NCBI GenBank assembly: GCA_027475525.1
Contig: JAMWFC010000125.1
Location: forward strand, 78,653 to 142,652
DNA from: Macrolepiota albuminosa
Lineage: Eukaryota > Basidiomycota > Agaricomycetes > Agaricales > Agaricaceae
Direction of reading: 5' to 3'
DNA length: 64,000 bases
The translations under genes were made by a program, and so were the position numbers. Under the pieces are notes generated by a model. That model saw only the letters and a list, made by a program, of their open reading frames with translations, searched no databases and was not told the origin of the DNA. Position 1 is the stretch's first letter; each line of letters starts with the position of its first letter. Below, one piece after another: positions 43,912 to 55,700 of this stretch.

Positions 43912-44642
43912 TGTCAGGTTCCGCTGAGTCGGGGGCTTTCCGGGAAAGCAACGCCCTTACGATGCGGACTTGACCTACGAATACTCGGGTGTCTGGAACT
44001 CCGGGGCTAGGGCTCCGGGGTTCAAGACAAGGACAGGGGTAATCCTGGGAGAGAGGACTAGAGTCCGGGGGTTTTGGGTTGGAGGTAACTGAGAGCTAGA
44101 GGGGGTCGAGTCATGAACCGGAGGTTCTAAGACAAGACCAAGTTAGTAAATCAAGAGTCGCGAAGTGCGTACCAAAACTTAGAGCACGCGAATACTTAGG
44201 CGTGCCAGTCGAAGCGTACCAATCAAGGTGTACCAGTCGAGCAAAAGGGCACGCAATAACCAAAGTAATATCAAGACTAGCGAATACAACAGGGAACTAT
44301 GCTATAAGTACTACGGGGCCGGGTCTCAGGGTTCTGGGATGTCTGGGATGGGTTCCGGGGGTCATTGAGTAGCGGCAGGGGCTGCATACCGGGATCGCGC
44401 GTGTGGGGCGCGCGATCAATTGGCACGGATGGAGCCATGATGCGTGATGCGCAATGTCCGGAGCGAGTCGCGTGATCCGATCGTTGATCGGGGCTGGTGG
44501 CGGCTGATGGCGGTCCTTGATGCGCGTGATGGCGGTGTCGGCGGTCATGATGGCAGGGCGTGTCCTGTGGGGTCGGAGGGAGGGTCCCGGAGGGTGTCCC
44601 GGGGGTGTCCCGGGGTGGGCCCGGAGAGAAGGGGTCGTGACA
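43912..44642 (-). repeat. Family A LTR (5' LTR in coding sense)
   Basis: 731 bp, TGTCAGG...GTGACA; followed by the target duplication GTCAC at 44,643-44,647. Confidence 0.95.
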
Positions 44643-45220
44643 GTCACATTTGATGCATAGCTAAAGCTGAATTACTATTTTTACTACCCCTTGATCAAAT
44701 AAGGAATTAAAGAAGAAGAAGCAGGTCATGTGACTTATATCGAAGCTGGAACCCCAAGATAGAAGGTCTAGGAACATACTTTACTGAGGTAGTTAAAGGA
44801 TCCAATCAGCTGCTGGCTCAGAATCTAGGGAGAATGCTGGGGTACTTTAGCATTACCCTCAATTACAGTTCAAACACATCTCCCTGGATATCTCAGCAGC
44901 CAGAGCACCAAATGACATAATTTTGGTATCAGCAGGTAGCCCTAGAGTGCCCCTAGAGGTTCCAGCAGCATAATTTGTAGAAAGTTGTATTTGATGCATA
45001 GCTAAAACTGAATTAGTATTTTTAATACCCTTTGATCAAATGTAGAATTAAAAGGGAATGAGTAGGTCATGTGACTTATATCAAAGCTGGAACCCCAAGA
45101 TTGAAGGTCTAGGAATATACTTTATTGAGATAGTAAAAGGATCTGATTAGTTTCTGGCTCAGAATTCAGGGAGAAAGCCTGAGCTGCCTTTCACATGAAA
45201 GGGCAAGAACCTAATACTAG
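44643..45220. repeat. ~340-bp tandem satellite, right part
   Basis: Continues the interrupted array: atttgatgcatagctaaag at 44,648 and again at ~44,988 (340 bp apart). Ends with ctttcacatgaaagggcaag and ctaatactag, the same edge as at 7457. Confidence 0.8.
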
Positions 45221-45224
45221 TATA

Positions 45225-45640
45225 AGCCCAGAGACTGTGTATTCCTGGATGCCTCCGACATCTCCACCATGCGACCCTCAAAGAAGCTGTCTCATTGTCA
45301 ACTGGGGCCATACACCATCGAGCGTCAGGTAGGGCCCCTAGCCTACCGACTCTGGCTGCCTGCGGGCATGCACCAACTCCACCCGGTCTTCAACGTGGTC
45401 AAGCTTTCTCCAGCCCCGGAAGACCCCATCCCTGGGTGACAAGCACCGCCGCTGCCACCGCCAGTCCTAGCAGACAGCGGGGTGGAGTACAAAGTGGAGA
45501 AGTTGCAAGCTACAGTACAAGGTGAAGTGGAAGGGCTATGGTATTGAAGACATCTCCTGGAAGCCATTGGAAGACGTCCATGCCCCGGCTCTCATCTGGG
45601 ACTTCCACTGCCTGCACCCTGATGCCCCGTGAACTATACG
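45225..45640 (+). pseudogene. pol: Gypsy family B pol 3' end (integrase tail and chromodomain)
   Basis: VFLDASDISTMRPSKKLSHC, QLGPYTIERQVGPLAYRLWL and MHQLHPVFNVVKLSPAPEDP form the GPY/F and H.VFHV..L-type tail of a Ty3/Gypsy integrase. The chromodomain-like EYKVEKLQ follows after a TGA at IPG*QAPP. All N-terminal pol sequence is missing at the satellite edge. It is followed by a polypurine tract (agaagggggggtga) and the family B LTR. Confidence 0.85.
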
Positions 45641-45731
45641 GAGAGTTTACCCCCTTTTTCTAGCAGATTAGGCCATCCACGAGTTCTTCTACCCAGCACG
45701 TCAAGACGCCACACCCTAGAAGGGGGGGTGA

Positions 45732-46061
45732 TGTCAGGGGACTCCTCGCTCTACTCCGCTTGTTGTCTGGTCACAATTTCCTTTTCTGGAATTCCAGAGA
45801 ACTCTGGAGCATTTTCCATGCTCCGGAGTTTTCCAGGCCTCCCGGAGCTAGCTGTTGGATACTGTACAGTCACTCCCACACCTTTCCGCCCCTGTACTAA
45901 TGTGCCGCACTGGCAGAGGAATCCTTAGACTTGTTCTCTTTGGATTTTCCTCTGCCAGGTGATTAGTTATTGATTGTACTGTCATTACTGGCTCTAATAC
46001 ACTTTGGATTTCCCTCTGCCAGTTGCGTAATTAGCCGCAGCCCCCAGAGGTCGCCCTTACA
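45732..46061 (+). repeat. Family B 3' LTR
   Basis: TGTCAGGGGACTCC...CCCTTACA, 330 bp. Shares ctttggattttcctctgccag and cccagaggtcgcccttaca with the LTRs at 56,779, 61,105 and 62,270. Confidence 0.85.
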
Positions 46062-46164
46062 GCATAGTATGACTAGTTTCACAACATTATATATCAATCA
46101 TATATACACCAAAACAGAGTGAAATTAAGATAGTTATTCAGAGATAACAAAGCCCCAGAATTCA

Positions 46165-46885
46165 TTGTACACAAACATAAGTACAATATCACTTCCTCCT
46201 GATGTATTAAAGGCTTTTGAAATGAATAAATCAGATGGTGGCAAGCAACAGATTCAATGTAATACAAGAATTTGTTACTCAAACCTATCAGTGAAGCAGC
46301 AAGAGAATCTTCAGAAGATGACATTTCCAGATGGCAGATCAAAAGAGCTGCAGCATGTCTTTGAGGAGCAAGGATTTAATGTAACAAACCTCAAAACCAA
46401 GTGCTCTCCAATCTGCTCCACTGAAAACACAGGCTATTGCATGGCTTATCTCCTGAGCCAGCAAAATGATTTTAACTAGGATTCAATGCTCAAAGTTCTT
46501 ATTCATAGAGCCCAACACTTGTATATCTTCTCATCAAAATTCCACTGTGAGTTGAATTTCATTGAAATGGTATGCTCATTTTCTTTCTTGCAACTCACAT
46601 CAAAGCTTATAAAGTTCTATTAGTACTGGAGTTGGGCTAAGTATCACTACTGGGAGCATGTAAAGAGTGGGTTTACAGAGGCAAAGAAATTGGCTTGTAA
46701 ATATCTTGACAACTGCCCAGCAGAAGTGATTTGTCACTTTATCAACCATTCTTGGTGATTTATGAATGCTTACTGCAAGGGTCTTACTGGCAAGGCTGCA
46801 GCATGGGCTGTTTACAACCAACAATCCTACCATCAAGTTTCTCAGAGTGCAATAATGTCAATTGAAGCAGTATTGAACTAGAATT
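46165..46885 (+). pseudogene. Tc1/mariner-like DDE transposase relic
   Basis: FPDGRSKELQHVFEEQGFNV and YLLSQQNDF are followed, in a second frame, by FSSKFHCELNFIEMVWSFSF, YLDNCPAEVICHFINHSW, FMNAYCKGLTGKAAAWAVYN and SYHQVSQSAIMSIEAVLN. FLPKFHCELNPIEMVWG is the block with the third catalytic acidic residue in a Tc1/mariner (IS630-type) transposase group abundant in Agaricomycetes; Pro is Phe here. The two upstream catalytic Asp regions are gone and stops separate the blocks. A 5'-deleted relic. Confidence 0.75.
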
Positions 46886-46994
46886 ACCAAAAGTAGTAGT
46901 CTCTATTCAATAAATTATTCTCAAAAATTTGGCCATCTAAAAACATCATGGGAAAAACTTTGAAGAGTTGTTTTTTGATGTATTTTGAGATCCT

Positions 46995-47148
46995 GAGTTC
47001 AGACCTGGAGTTGGTTTGACTCAGAAAATTGTCCTTATTGAGATGTCAAAGTTGTCATGTTTAACTGTCCAGAGTTCAGACCTGGAATTGGTTTGACTCA
47101 GAAAATTGTCCTTATTGAGATGTCAAAGTTGTCATGTTTAACTGTCCA
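46995..47148. repeat. 77-bp direct duplication (likely assembly junction)
   Basis: Copies offset by exactly 77 bp (gagttcagacctgg at 46,995 and 47,072), with one base difference (ctggag / ctggaa). Confidence 0.8.
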
Positions 47149-47149
47149 C

Positions 47150-48640
47150 AAGTATAGACAAGCCAAATTGTGCCATGCTTTGGTTCTATTTTGGGGGCAC
47201 AATAGAGTAGTAGTCTCTATTGCACATTTGCCATTGTACCCCAGCAAACACCAACAAGGGGGAAACATGAGTTTGCACCACAAACAACCATTCAAACTTC
47301 CAAAGTTGCAAAATCCACTCTCTCTTATTGGCACATCTTCACTTCTCCACTACCAATGATCTGTGTCCCTATCTTCATGACCACAGATTCCCCCAAATAA
47401 TCAACATCAGTCTTTGTCAGCTGGCATGCATCCCATATAAACCCATTAGCACATTTCATTAAGACCAATGATATTCCTGCCTTCACATGTGATTGGCTTC
47501 CATGATGGAAACCTTGCCCACTCCCAATTATTCAGATCCCACAGCCATGAACCTTGTTCACCCCTGGTAAATGAAAAGAGCCAGAACCCTCTGAATCACT
47601 GCATTATGAATATGTGCCAGAGTAAACCTTGGCCAGAACAGAAGAAAAAATAGACAATAAAGCGGAGGACTTATAATGATAGAATTGGGCCACATCTGAT
47701 TTAACTCATTCACATCAACCAATCACTCTGTCAAATACTAGCAGGAGCTCACACACCATGGGAGGTCATGAACATGTCACATCTGCACATTACTAGTTCT
47801 GAATTTACCTCATCTTGAACCCATACTAACTCTAACTTTACCTTTGATTTACTGCAATGTGAACCCACTACTTTACATACTAAACACAATCAGTACAAGA
47901 AAAGTTCTACTTCACAAAAATACATACATTAATATCAACAATGCTGCTCCCTATATATAATACTATATATTTGGCCTATTGGCTTGCCTCTTAGCTCTGT
48001 ATTGTAGCTTGCTGGCATTAAATAGAAACCATTATCATCATCAGTTCTATTTTTGCCTCAGCCTCTTCTGGTGTTCCAATCATCCAGGGATGGTTGTTTC
48101 TGATCATGTGAGGCAGCTGACTTCTTTTTTCTTCCCCACCTTGGACCACTGTTCCCTACTACTCAGTTTCATTCTTAGTTGATTGTGTGGGGTAACTCTT
48201 TGCTTTTCCTTTGCACTAAGGCTTCTATTGTTGCATCTCTGCTTTTCTGTGGAGTAATCTTGATTCAATACTGCCATTATACTGGGAAATTCCCACAGTC
48301 TATAAGAGAGAGAGGAAAAAGTCCACAGTGCAAATGTACAGTGAAAGCATTACAAAGAAACAGAAGGGGGGCCCAAGTGGTCACCCTAGAGTCCCAGACC
48401 CAAACTCTGACATAAACTCATCAGTGAGCCCTGTTCTAGGATGGTGAAAATGAGACTCAGAGACTTTTAGTTGACAAGTCAAACAAGAACTAAGAGCACA
48501 CATTGGACACAGCACACATGCAGGAACAGCAATAGACATCCAGATGGACACAGAGATGAAAGAGCTGATGACAATAGCTGAGGCAGAGGCAATAGTCATC
48601 AATCAACCTGAAAACCTCCACAGAGAGCTGAGATGATTCT
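47150..48640. other. No recognised gene
   Basis: Short frames only; old repeat-derived sequence is likely, but I see no family. Confidence 0.4.
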
Positions 48641-48651
48641 CCAATCACCAT

Positions 48652-49080
48652 GTGTGGAAAATGTGCATGATAGAAGTAGCATACAATGTGATGAGGAAAC
48701 TCATCCTGGAGCTAATTGAAGCAGGTAAAAGAAGTGAGGAAAGCAATAATGCTGATACCTTGCATATATTACAGAAAACTGCGGAGCTGCAGGCCACAGT
48801 AAATGACTTGGCCAAAGCAGTAGGCAACCTAGTAAAATGCCAAAACAAAGACCAAACTAAAAGCAAAAGCAATCAGGCCCAACTTATGTCAAATGACTCA
48901 AACCTATGCAGGCTCATGCAGGCCTGCACAGGGCACCAGCAGATATCTGCAGAGGCCTATTCAGGTCTATGGGGGCTGGTTGGACCAAAGAAAAAGATAA
49001 CTCTTCATGCCTGCCATATGCCTGTGGAAAGCGATCAAATCCCTGGCCTTGGGGAAGCCTCCAGCAATGGAACATACTGA
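48652..49080 (+). CDS. Unrecognised 142-codon frame with coiled-coil potential
   Basis: ELIEAGKRSEESNNADTLHI and QKTAELQATVNDLAKAVGNL suggest an amphipathic helix, reminiscent of ORF1-like proteins of retroelements. It lies in a repeat-rich stretch with no recognised neighbours. May be a remnant rather than a gene. Confidence 0.25.
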   Translation: MWKMCMIEVAYNVMRKLILELIEAGKRSEESNNADTLHILQKTAELQATVNDLAKAVGNLVKCQNKDQTKSKSNQAQLMSNDSNLCRLMQACTGHQQISAEAYSGLWGLVGPKKKITLHACHMPVESDQIPGLGEASSNGTY

Positions 49081-49179
49081 TGATTTAACCGCTGCACCAC
49101 AGGTCCATTACTAATGAATAGATTCAAAGATCAGATAACACAATGAATGGCTGCCCACCTACATCTCCACAGGTCTCCG

Positions 49180-49810
49180 TATGGATATTTTAAGGTGGAA
49201 GGAGGGTGGCATACTTCTCAAAGGAGTTTTTGTGGCTTAAAAGGGATGATGGCATCAGCTAGCATCCATTGGAGTTTGTTGGCAGCTGTTTGGATCTGTC
49301 AGGATCCATTGTACATCTATTGGCATCTGCTGGATATCTGCTGATATCTATTGACATTTATAGAAATCTATTGGCAACCCTCAGTATCATTTGGCATCAT
49401 CTGACATTGCCTGGCATCAGAGCAGGAGAGAAGAAAAGGGGATGCATGGGCATCTGCCACATAGAATGGTGTCTTGGAGAGTGTGGGAGATGGTGGAAGA
49501 GGAATGGAGGTGGGGAGAAAGAGAGGAAAGAGGAAAGAGGATAAGCATGAGTGTCTGCTGACATGCCAGCAGACGTAGCAGATATTGGATGTCAGGTCAG
49601 GGGGAAGGAGGGGAGCAGAAGCATGTGGTGTATAAAGATAGAGAGTGAAGAGGATGGCACTGGGGAGAAAAAGGAGGAAGAGTGGAAGGAGATGCATGAG
49701 TGTCTGCTGTCTGCTGGCATACCAGCAGGCAGTAGCAGACGTCAGCATGTGAGCTGCCATAGCTAATGTCAGCAGATGGTAGCTGACGTCCAAAGAAATC
49801 TTTCTGTATA
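49180..49810. repeat. Dispersed repeat D, copy 1
   Basis: Shares order and sequence with 59,940-60,420: a tract of catctgctgg/atctgctg steps, gggtgtcta-type block, gtgggagatggtggaagag, tgccagcagacgtagcagat, and a closing catgtgag...ctgatgtc segment. Inner motif ctgacatgccagcag is near-palindromic. Confidence 0.7.
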
Positions 49811-49869
49811 AAAATGACAAACAATTCAGTAGGGATGGTGTTCAGGTTGAAAGAGGGGAAACAAGTCCA

Positions 49870-50023
49870 GTGGACCTGTGTTCTGTCCATAAAAATGAAT
49901 GGATCAAATTAATTTACTAAAATGGTGTCTTTTGACCAATCTATATGTGGACCTGTGTTCTGTCCATAAAAATGAATGGATCAAATTAATTTACTAAAAT
50001 GGTGTCTTTTGACCAATCTATAT
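49870..50023. repeat. 77-bp direct duplication (likely assembly junction)
   Basis: Copies 49870-49946 and 49947-50023. Confidence 0.9.
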
Positions 50024-50044
50024 ATATACTATGAAGTTGCAACC

Positions 50045-51070
50045 AGTCCCAGTGGTTCAGTGGAATATTTGTCAATTGATATTCAATATTGTGTGGAGTG
50101 GCAGGTTCAACTCTCCTAGTCCACCTTAATGATGTATAATGGTGTCTTTTTATACTGCTGCATTTTTGCACTACATATACACTGTACTAACTTTTGGTAA
50201 GCACCTGTGGTCCAATAGAATATTGATACATTGATATTTCATATTGTGCACAAGAGATGGGTTCAACTCCCACTAGTGCACATTAGAGCAGCAGGCTGCT
50301 GATGTCTGCTAGCATCATTAATTTGATCTATTCAAAACTCTGGAAATTTCTGCAGAGGAATAGAATGCACAAATCTGCATATGTATTCATCCCAGTACAT
50401 GTGACCAGTTGATGACACACTATGGCTAGGCTACCTTTGTGCTGGGCTATTGTGACAAAAATAGCCAGCCCTGGTGTATTATCACTTGTCACATGCGCTA
50501 CAATAAACACACATGCAAGTTTCTTCATTCTACCTCTTTTTAGTAATTTCTAGAATTTTCACTTGTCACATGCGCTACAATAAACATACATGCAAGTTTC
50601 TTCATTCTACCTCTTTTTAGTAATTTCTAGAATTTTAAACAGATCAACTTGATAATGCTAGCATTTTACTTGTAGTAAATTGACAGAGGGTAGAAGAAGT
50701 ACACTGGAGTAGTATTCTGTACATGGACAGATTAAAGAATTAGAAAAGAGGAAAACCATGAGATGTAGCAGAATATTAGACTGATATTAATTTACACCAG
50801 TGCCTGTACAGTAAGCATCTGTGGTATAGTGGAATATTATCACTTGGTATTTATTGTATCTGGCAGTAGGCAGATTTGACTCCTACTAGTGCATTGACAT
50901 CAAACTGTCAGTAATTTTTGACCTGCTTAGCTAATTGTTATTTACTACACAGTATGATAAACAAAGTAAGGTTGTAATTTTATTTACAATGTCCTGTAGT
51001 CTAGCAGAATATTGTCAGTTTATATTCCTTCTAGTGCACAATTGGAGAGTTTGAGTCCCCCTTATGTAAT
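50045..51070 (+). repeat. Cluster of tRNA-derived SINE-like units (four)
   Basis: Units at 50,045-50,125, 50,201-50,280, 50,815-50,893 and 50,991-51,070. Each is ~80 nt with an A-box-like core (ctgtggtatagtggaatatt or agtggttcagtggaata), a variable middle and a B-box-like core (gcaggttcaactc, gatttgactcc), ending cactagtgca or similar. The 5' gcaNctg and 3' ctagtgc ends can pair as an acceptor stem. Between them are shared unique tails. The copies are too diverged to be functional tRNAs. Confidence 0.65.
50482..50635. repeat. 77-bp direct duplication (likely assembly junction)
   Basis: Copies 50482-50558 and 50559-50635. Confidence 0.9.
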
Positions 51071-51079
51071 TGTTGAATA

Positions 51080-52540
51080 GTGTGTGGTTTTTTTGTGTCT
51101 ATGAGGGTGGCATAACAAATTAAACAGATTTATAATAGATTTGTCACCAGCACAATAGGATGGTTAATTTTAATGAAAAATAACCAATGGAAAAGCTATG
51201 AATTATAGTAACTAACAATTAAATTACTTGTCATCCATCTCTTCTGCCATCACAACAAATAGCAGCAAAAGGTTTTCTTCATCCTCAGTCATCATATGTC
51301 CACTGCTCCAGACTTCTATTTGTCTACCATCAACTCCAAAATCTCTATGAGCAAGGTTTGCTGATTTTGGAGAGGGAAAAATTGGCTCATGCTTTTAATA
51401 ATATCTGAGACATGGCAGACCACATTATTCAGTGATGCAGCCCCCAGATATAACAATACAAAGTTCTATGGCAGACAGTCAGATCCTAATATATTTACAC
51501 ATTTTGAAGTTATCTTACAAATTCCTTGTCTAGATGCTGGATAATCCATGCCTCTTCCACTTCAAGACTTGGCACAAGATTGCAAAATATAGAAAATGCT
51601 GCAATGAGGCACAACTCAATGTAGTCAACAACCTCTTGCAAATTTTCTAATACAGTAGCTTGGAACAGGACATTGTGTGATACAGAGGTAGATGTCATTG
51701 CATTGTTGCTAGTAGAAGTGGATACTGCTATATATCAGATTATTGTGCCTTGTAAACAAAAGTGATTTTCAACAATTCTATTGCATGTGACTGTCACAAA
51801 TCTGTTCCAATCATCTGCTGATAGAAGCAAGCTATAATAATGTTCTGCATCCATCAGTTCAATCCGCCTCTGCATCTGTTACATCAATCTGTCTCTGTAT
51901 CTACTATTTTCACAGCAGATCTCTTGCAGTTTTCCAGGGAATAAAATCAGGAAGCACTCACCTAAATTTATCAATTGCCATTGAGGCCAATTCTTGTCAC
52001 ATGGCCACCTTTTTATGGGCATATGACTGGAGACCTCTTTTCTTCACTGATATACTATGCTTTAACCAAATATCTGCCTGGTTGAAGACCATTTCACTTG
52101 TGACAAGCTGACATTCCTCTGTCTATCTGTTGCATTGTGCTCTAGCACGTAGATAATGAACATGATTAACTGAAGAGATATGTTCACAAACAGATGTAAT
52201 GATAATGGAAATGTTAACAAGAGGACTTACATTTAGAAATAGTCACAAATTCATTTTCTGTATCAGAATTAGATTGCCATATCTAAGATACCTTGATTCT
52301 TGATGAATTAGGAATGTTTGGATCTCATATAGCTGTGCTTGCATTCAAATCTACTTTTTGTAGAACTAGATACTTTTTCTGAATGCTAGGGTCCAATCCC
52401 AGTTGTAGCAGAGCACAGTGGCATTGTGCATAGGCACAAGCCTTTACCAGGATTGAGGCCTGAATTTTTTGAAGAGATGTGCAAGCTTGAGTTTTCACAT
52501 TCTTGCTTGGGGTGATTTGGACAACATGAGAATATAGGAA
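51080..52540. other. No recognised gene; probable 3' part of the KDZ relic
   Basis: Minus-strand pieces such as NLQEVVDYIELCLIAAFSIF (51,510-51,698) are open but unassigned. Confidence 0.35.
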
Positions 52541-53636
52541 TGATTTCTTTGCAATGAATTCTCAAAGGGCTTACAGGAGCCTTTCAATTTCAATCAAGTA
52601 CAGATTGTGCTCTATCATTGTTAATAGTGAGACATTACCCATGATTATAGATGGAAAGGAGATTTCAAAATCTTCTGGAACAACTACATCTGTTGGTCCA
52701 AGGTTATCTACTGGTGGTACTAGCGGATTTACTGGTTGTCTATCTTCTGCCATTTTATTGTTGTCAAAGGCTCCAGGAACTTCATCCAGTTCTAGAGAGG
52801 CAATCTGCCTTCCACTAGCAATAAATCTGCTCCTGTCCTGAGAAGCAGCAAGGACATTGAGTCGAATTCTTAATAGTTCTCTTTCTGCCTTGATCTTTTG
52901 CTGATCATCATTGCTTGCATGCCGATTAAAATGGCGAACCTGGCCCTGAATTGCAATTCTGAGCTTCCCATTAGTGAGATAGGTTGGGCCATCAGCAATA
53001 CACCTTACTGCTGCTCCTCAATGTCAAGGGCAAGTTGAATCTGGAAGGAATAAATATCTGTCACTGCAATATCTGTTGAGTGATTTCCACTGTCTGCTGC
53101 CATTCAGTCTTCACTTGCATTATTGAAGGTCATTGTACAAGCTTTGAGAATATCCATTGCTTTATGGTTTTTCTCCTCTCTGAGCCTTTCTGCCTTAGCT
53201 ATTCTGGCTTCCCAGCTTATTAGTAAATCCATTGATATTTCAACGGATCACTCAGTAAAATATTGAATGGCTGCATCTCTCATCTTAACAGCAGTCCTGT
53301 ACTTTCAACATAGGAATGGAACCATGTCAAGCAGCTTCTTCCAGTTTAAGTCACACATGTGATTATCAAGGATTTCTGCCTGATATGCCAAGGTAGCTGT
53401 ATGGGCTATCTGTGAGACTTCATTTAGTGTAGACCAGAGACTTTCAATTATCTCTCCAGCCAAATAACCAGCCCTGAGAATAAAGAACAGGGCAAAGCAA
53501 AAAGAACAATCCTTCTTATGCCTATGAACATGAAGAAGTCCTATTGCAAAGTCTACGAAGTGATTATCCAGCAGGACTTCTCTGGCCTCAGCAAGCTGTT
53601 CAGAAAATTTGACACACCACTAGCATGCTATGTCAT

Positions 53637-53790
53637 ATACCAGTAGGAGATGCTGAATCCCATTCATGTTAGTCATCTTAACTGCCCATGTGATGGAAAA
53701 GTCTGTGTAAAATATACCAGTAGGAGATGCTGAATCCCATTCATGTTAGTCATCTTAACTGCCCATGTGATGGAAAAGTCTGTGTAAACC
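53637..53790. repeat. 77-bp direct duplication (likely assembly junction)
   Basis: Copies 53637-53713 and 53714-53790, right at the YDIAC motif of the KDZ relic. Confidence 0.9.
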
Positions 53791-54839
53791 TGGCCTTTAT
53801 CATGGATCAAGTTTGTTACACTATTAGAAGCAAAGCAGCCATGCCATGTACATGCTATTGCAACAATACCAGTAATGTCACATGACTTGTTCATCATCAG
53901 GGCCTTTTCAATAGCTTTGAATGTGTTTTCACAAGCTGCTCCCTGGACAGACGGAGGTCCAGCAGATGGCCAATGAACAGGATTGAATTGATGAGCAGAT
54001 GGTAGACAGATAGAGTTAAAGAATGTCACTTACTATTGGCTGTTCCTTTGCATGCTTGAGATAGTGGGTGAGCTCATCCCTCCTGGCCATCATACCACCG
54101 CCTTCTGAATGCCATACATTGTAAGCAGAATTAGAATGTCAGACATGATCCATCTTAAAATTGCTGTCCATCATTAAAGAATGATTGAACTTCCACCAGA
54201 CGAGATCTTCTTCCTAGTTAGATAGAAGATTGACTCCTAGTTGAGGACAAGTTGGACAGAATATTGCAAGTTCACCACAGTTTGGCGCCATGGGATGCCT
54301 TGATTCATCATGTCTGAAGCCTGCCCACTTCAACTTCTTCAGCCACCACCATGAATAAGAAATTCATCATAGCTCACAGTAAAGATTATCCACCTCACCA
54401 AAAGATGCAATTGGGGAAGTTATTCTTGCAATTTTTTGCCAGTACTAGTAGGTGAATGCTTTGCACTCTAGATTCGTCAGATAGAAGTTGTCCAGCATAG
54501 CCATTGTAAAATATGTTTGTGTCTAATCAAATGTACTGGAGATCAGCAGCAAGCAGATAGTATCCTCCACCAAGACATCCATCCCAAAACACTCACATGA
54601 AATGACAGTGATGTAGTGTACTCCAGTTGTGTGAACAATCCATTGTATTGAATTCTAAAGCAATCATATTTGTCCATATGGAACCTGTTCATGGCTGGCC
54701 AATTTTCTAGAATATCTTCTATTGGCACATTATTCTCTGGTTCCTGTTGCTCTTCCTCTTCTATGATTTGATCAAGGCTGGCATTTTGAAGTGTGCTCAG
54801 GAAATCTGAAGTTATAGACGGATGTGCTGCCAGATGTCC

Positions 54840-54993
54840 CAGGTCACTATCTGCTGATGAAAGTTCAACATCCAGTTGATATTTGAGTTGTAGAAACTCT
54901 TGCTCCTGAATGTCCTCAGGTCACTATCTGCTGATGAAAGTTCAACATCCAGTTGATATTTGAGTTGTAGAAACTCTTGCTCCTGAATGTCTT
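54840..54993. repeat. 77-bp direct duplication (likely assembly junction)
   Basis: Copies 54840-54916 and 54917-54993, within the KDZ relic. Confidence 0.9.
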
Positions 54994-55700
54994 TTTCTGC
55001 TCATGGTCCTCAAGAGCCCTGACCCTGACCTTCCCTTGATGACAGTTTGCATGCAATGAATTGTGTTGGATATAGAAATACTCTTCAGTATCCAACATAT
55101 TCATTGGTTAGAAATACCTACCATTCCATAATTCAGGTCAGTAAAATAGGTTGGAGTTGTGCGTGTAGTGGAAACATCTGCGACATAATATTCTTGACCT
55201 AATGCAATCATGGCATTGCCATCGTGCAAGGTAATAGTTAGAACAAGCAAGGCAATCAGTAACGTCATCCATTGATTCATGACCAAGCAATCCATTGAGC
55301 AACTGTAGAACATAGTTGATGAAGTCATTAAGATAATCTGTCTGTGTCTATGTATGAACTTGAATAATTTGCTCTCAATAATAGCATATATTCAAATCAC
55401 CTTTACATGTCTTATGGATATGGGCATTTATCATCTACATTATCTACTATTGGATTATTGTCCAAGTATGCAAAGTTATCATCATCTGAAAATGCCATAG
55501 GTAGTGCACTAGTTACAATGGGAATGGAATCCAGTGGTAGCCATTGTATTATGAGGGCTGGCAACTCTTGTGTGTTCTAAGTGAGTTGTGTTCTTTCCTC
55601 AGCAAACAGGATGAGGTCCCTTTGCCTGATGACTGTTGTTTTTGGTTGCTTGCATTTCTTTAGAGAGTTCAGGTTCATGATCAAATATCTATGGCCAGGA

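Larger units (their letters stand above)
33586..44642 (-). mobile_element. Complete Ty3/Gypsy chromovirus (family A)
   Basis: Flanked by LTRs beginning TGTCAGG and ending TCGTGACA in plus-strand reading and by a 5-bp target duplication GTCAC (33,581-33,585 and 44,643-44,647). It is inserted in the 340-bp satellite. Minus-strand order is gag, CCHC knuckle, two protease domains, reverse transcriptase, RNase H, integrase, chromodomain, with a polypurine tract before the distal LTR. An extra spliced gene runs antisense between pol and that LTR. The LTRs are very similar, so insertion was fairly recent, but TGA stops and duplications interrupt gag and pol, so it is not autonomous as read. Confidence 0.95.
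52550..55700 (-). pseudogene. KDZ (Kyakuja-Dileera-Zisupton) transposase with CxC2 cluster
   Basis: The CxC2 cysteine cluster is at about 55,120-55,260: CLACSNYYLARWQCHDCIRS then CRRCFHYTH, followed by ELWNGRYF. The transposase core includes CENTFKAIEKALMMNKSCDI, GIVAIACTWHGCF, VYTDFSITWAVKMTNMNGIQ and LLLVYDIAC (53,660-53,960), the block that in KDZ enzymes reads C.RHG.F......GE...D.AL......V......YDIAC. Further C-terminal minus-strand pieces near 53,300-53,560 include LLDNHFVDFAIGLLHVHRHK and LRAGYLAGEIIESLWSTLNE. Stops and frame changes are frequent, and two 77-bp duplications (53,637; 54,840) fall inside. KDZ elements are DNA transposons expanded in basidiomycetes. Confidence 0.78.
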
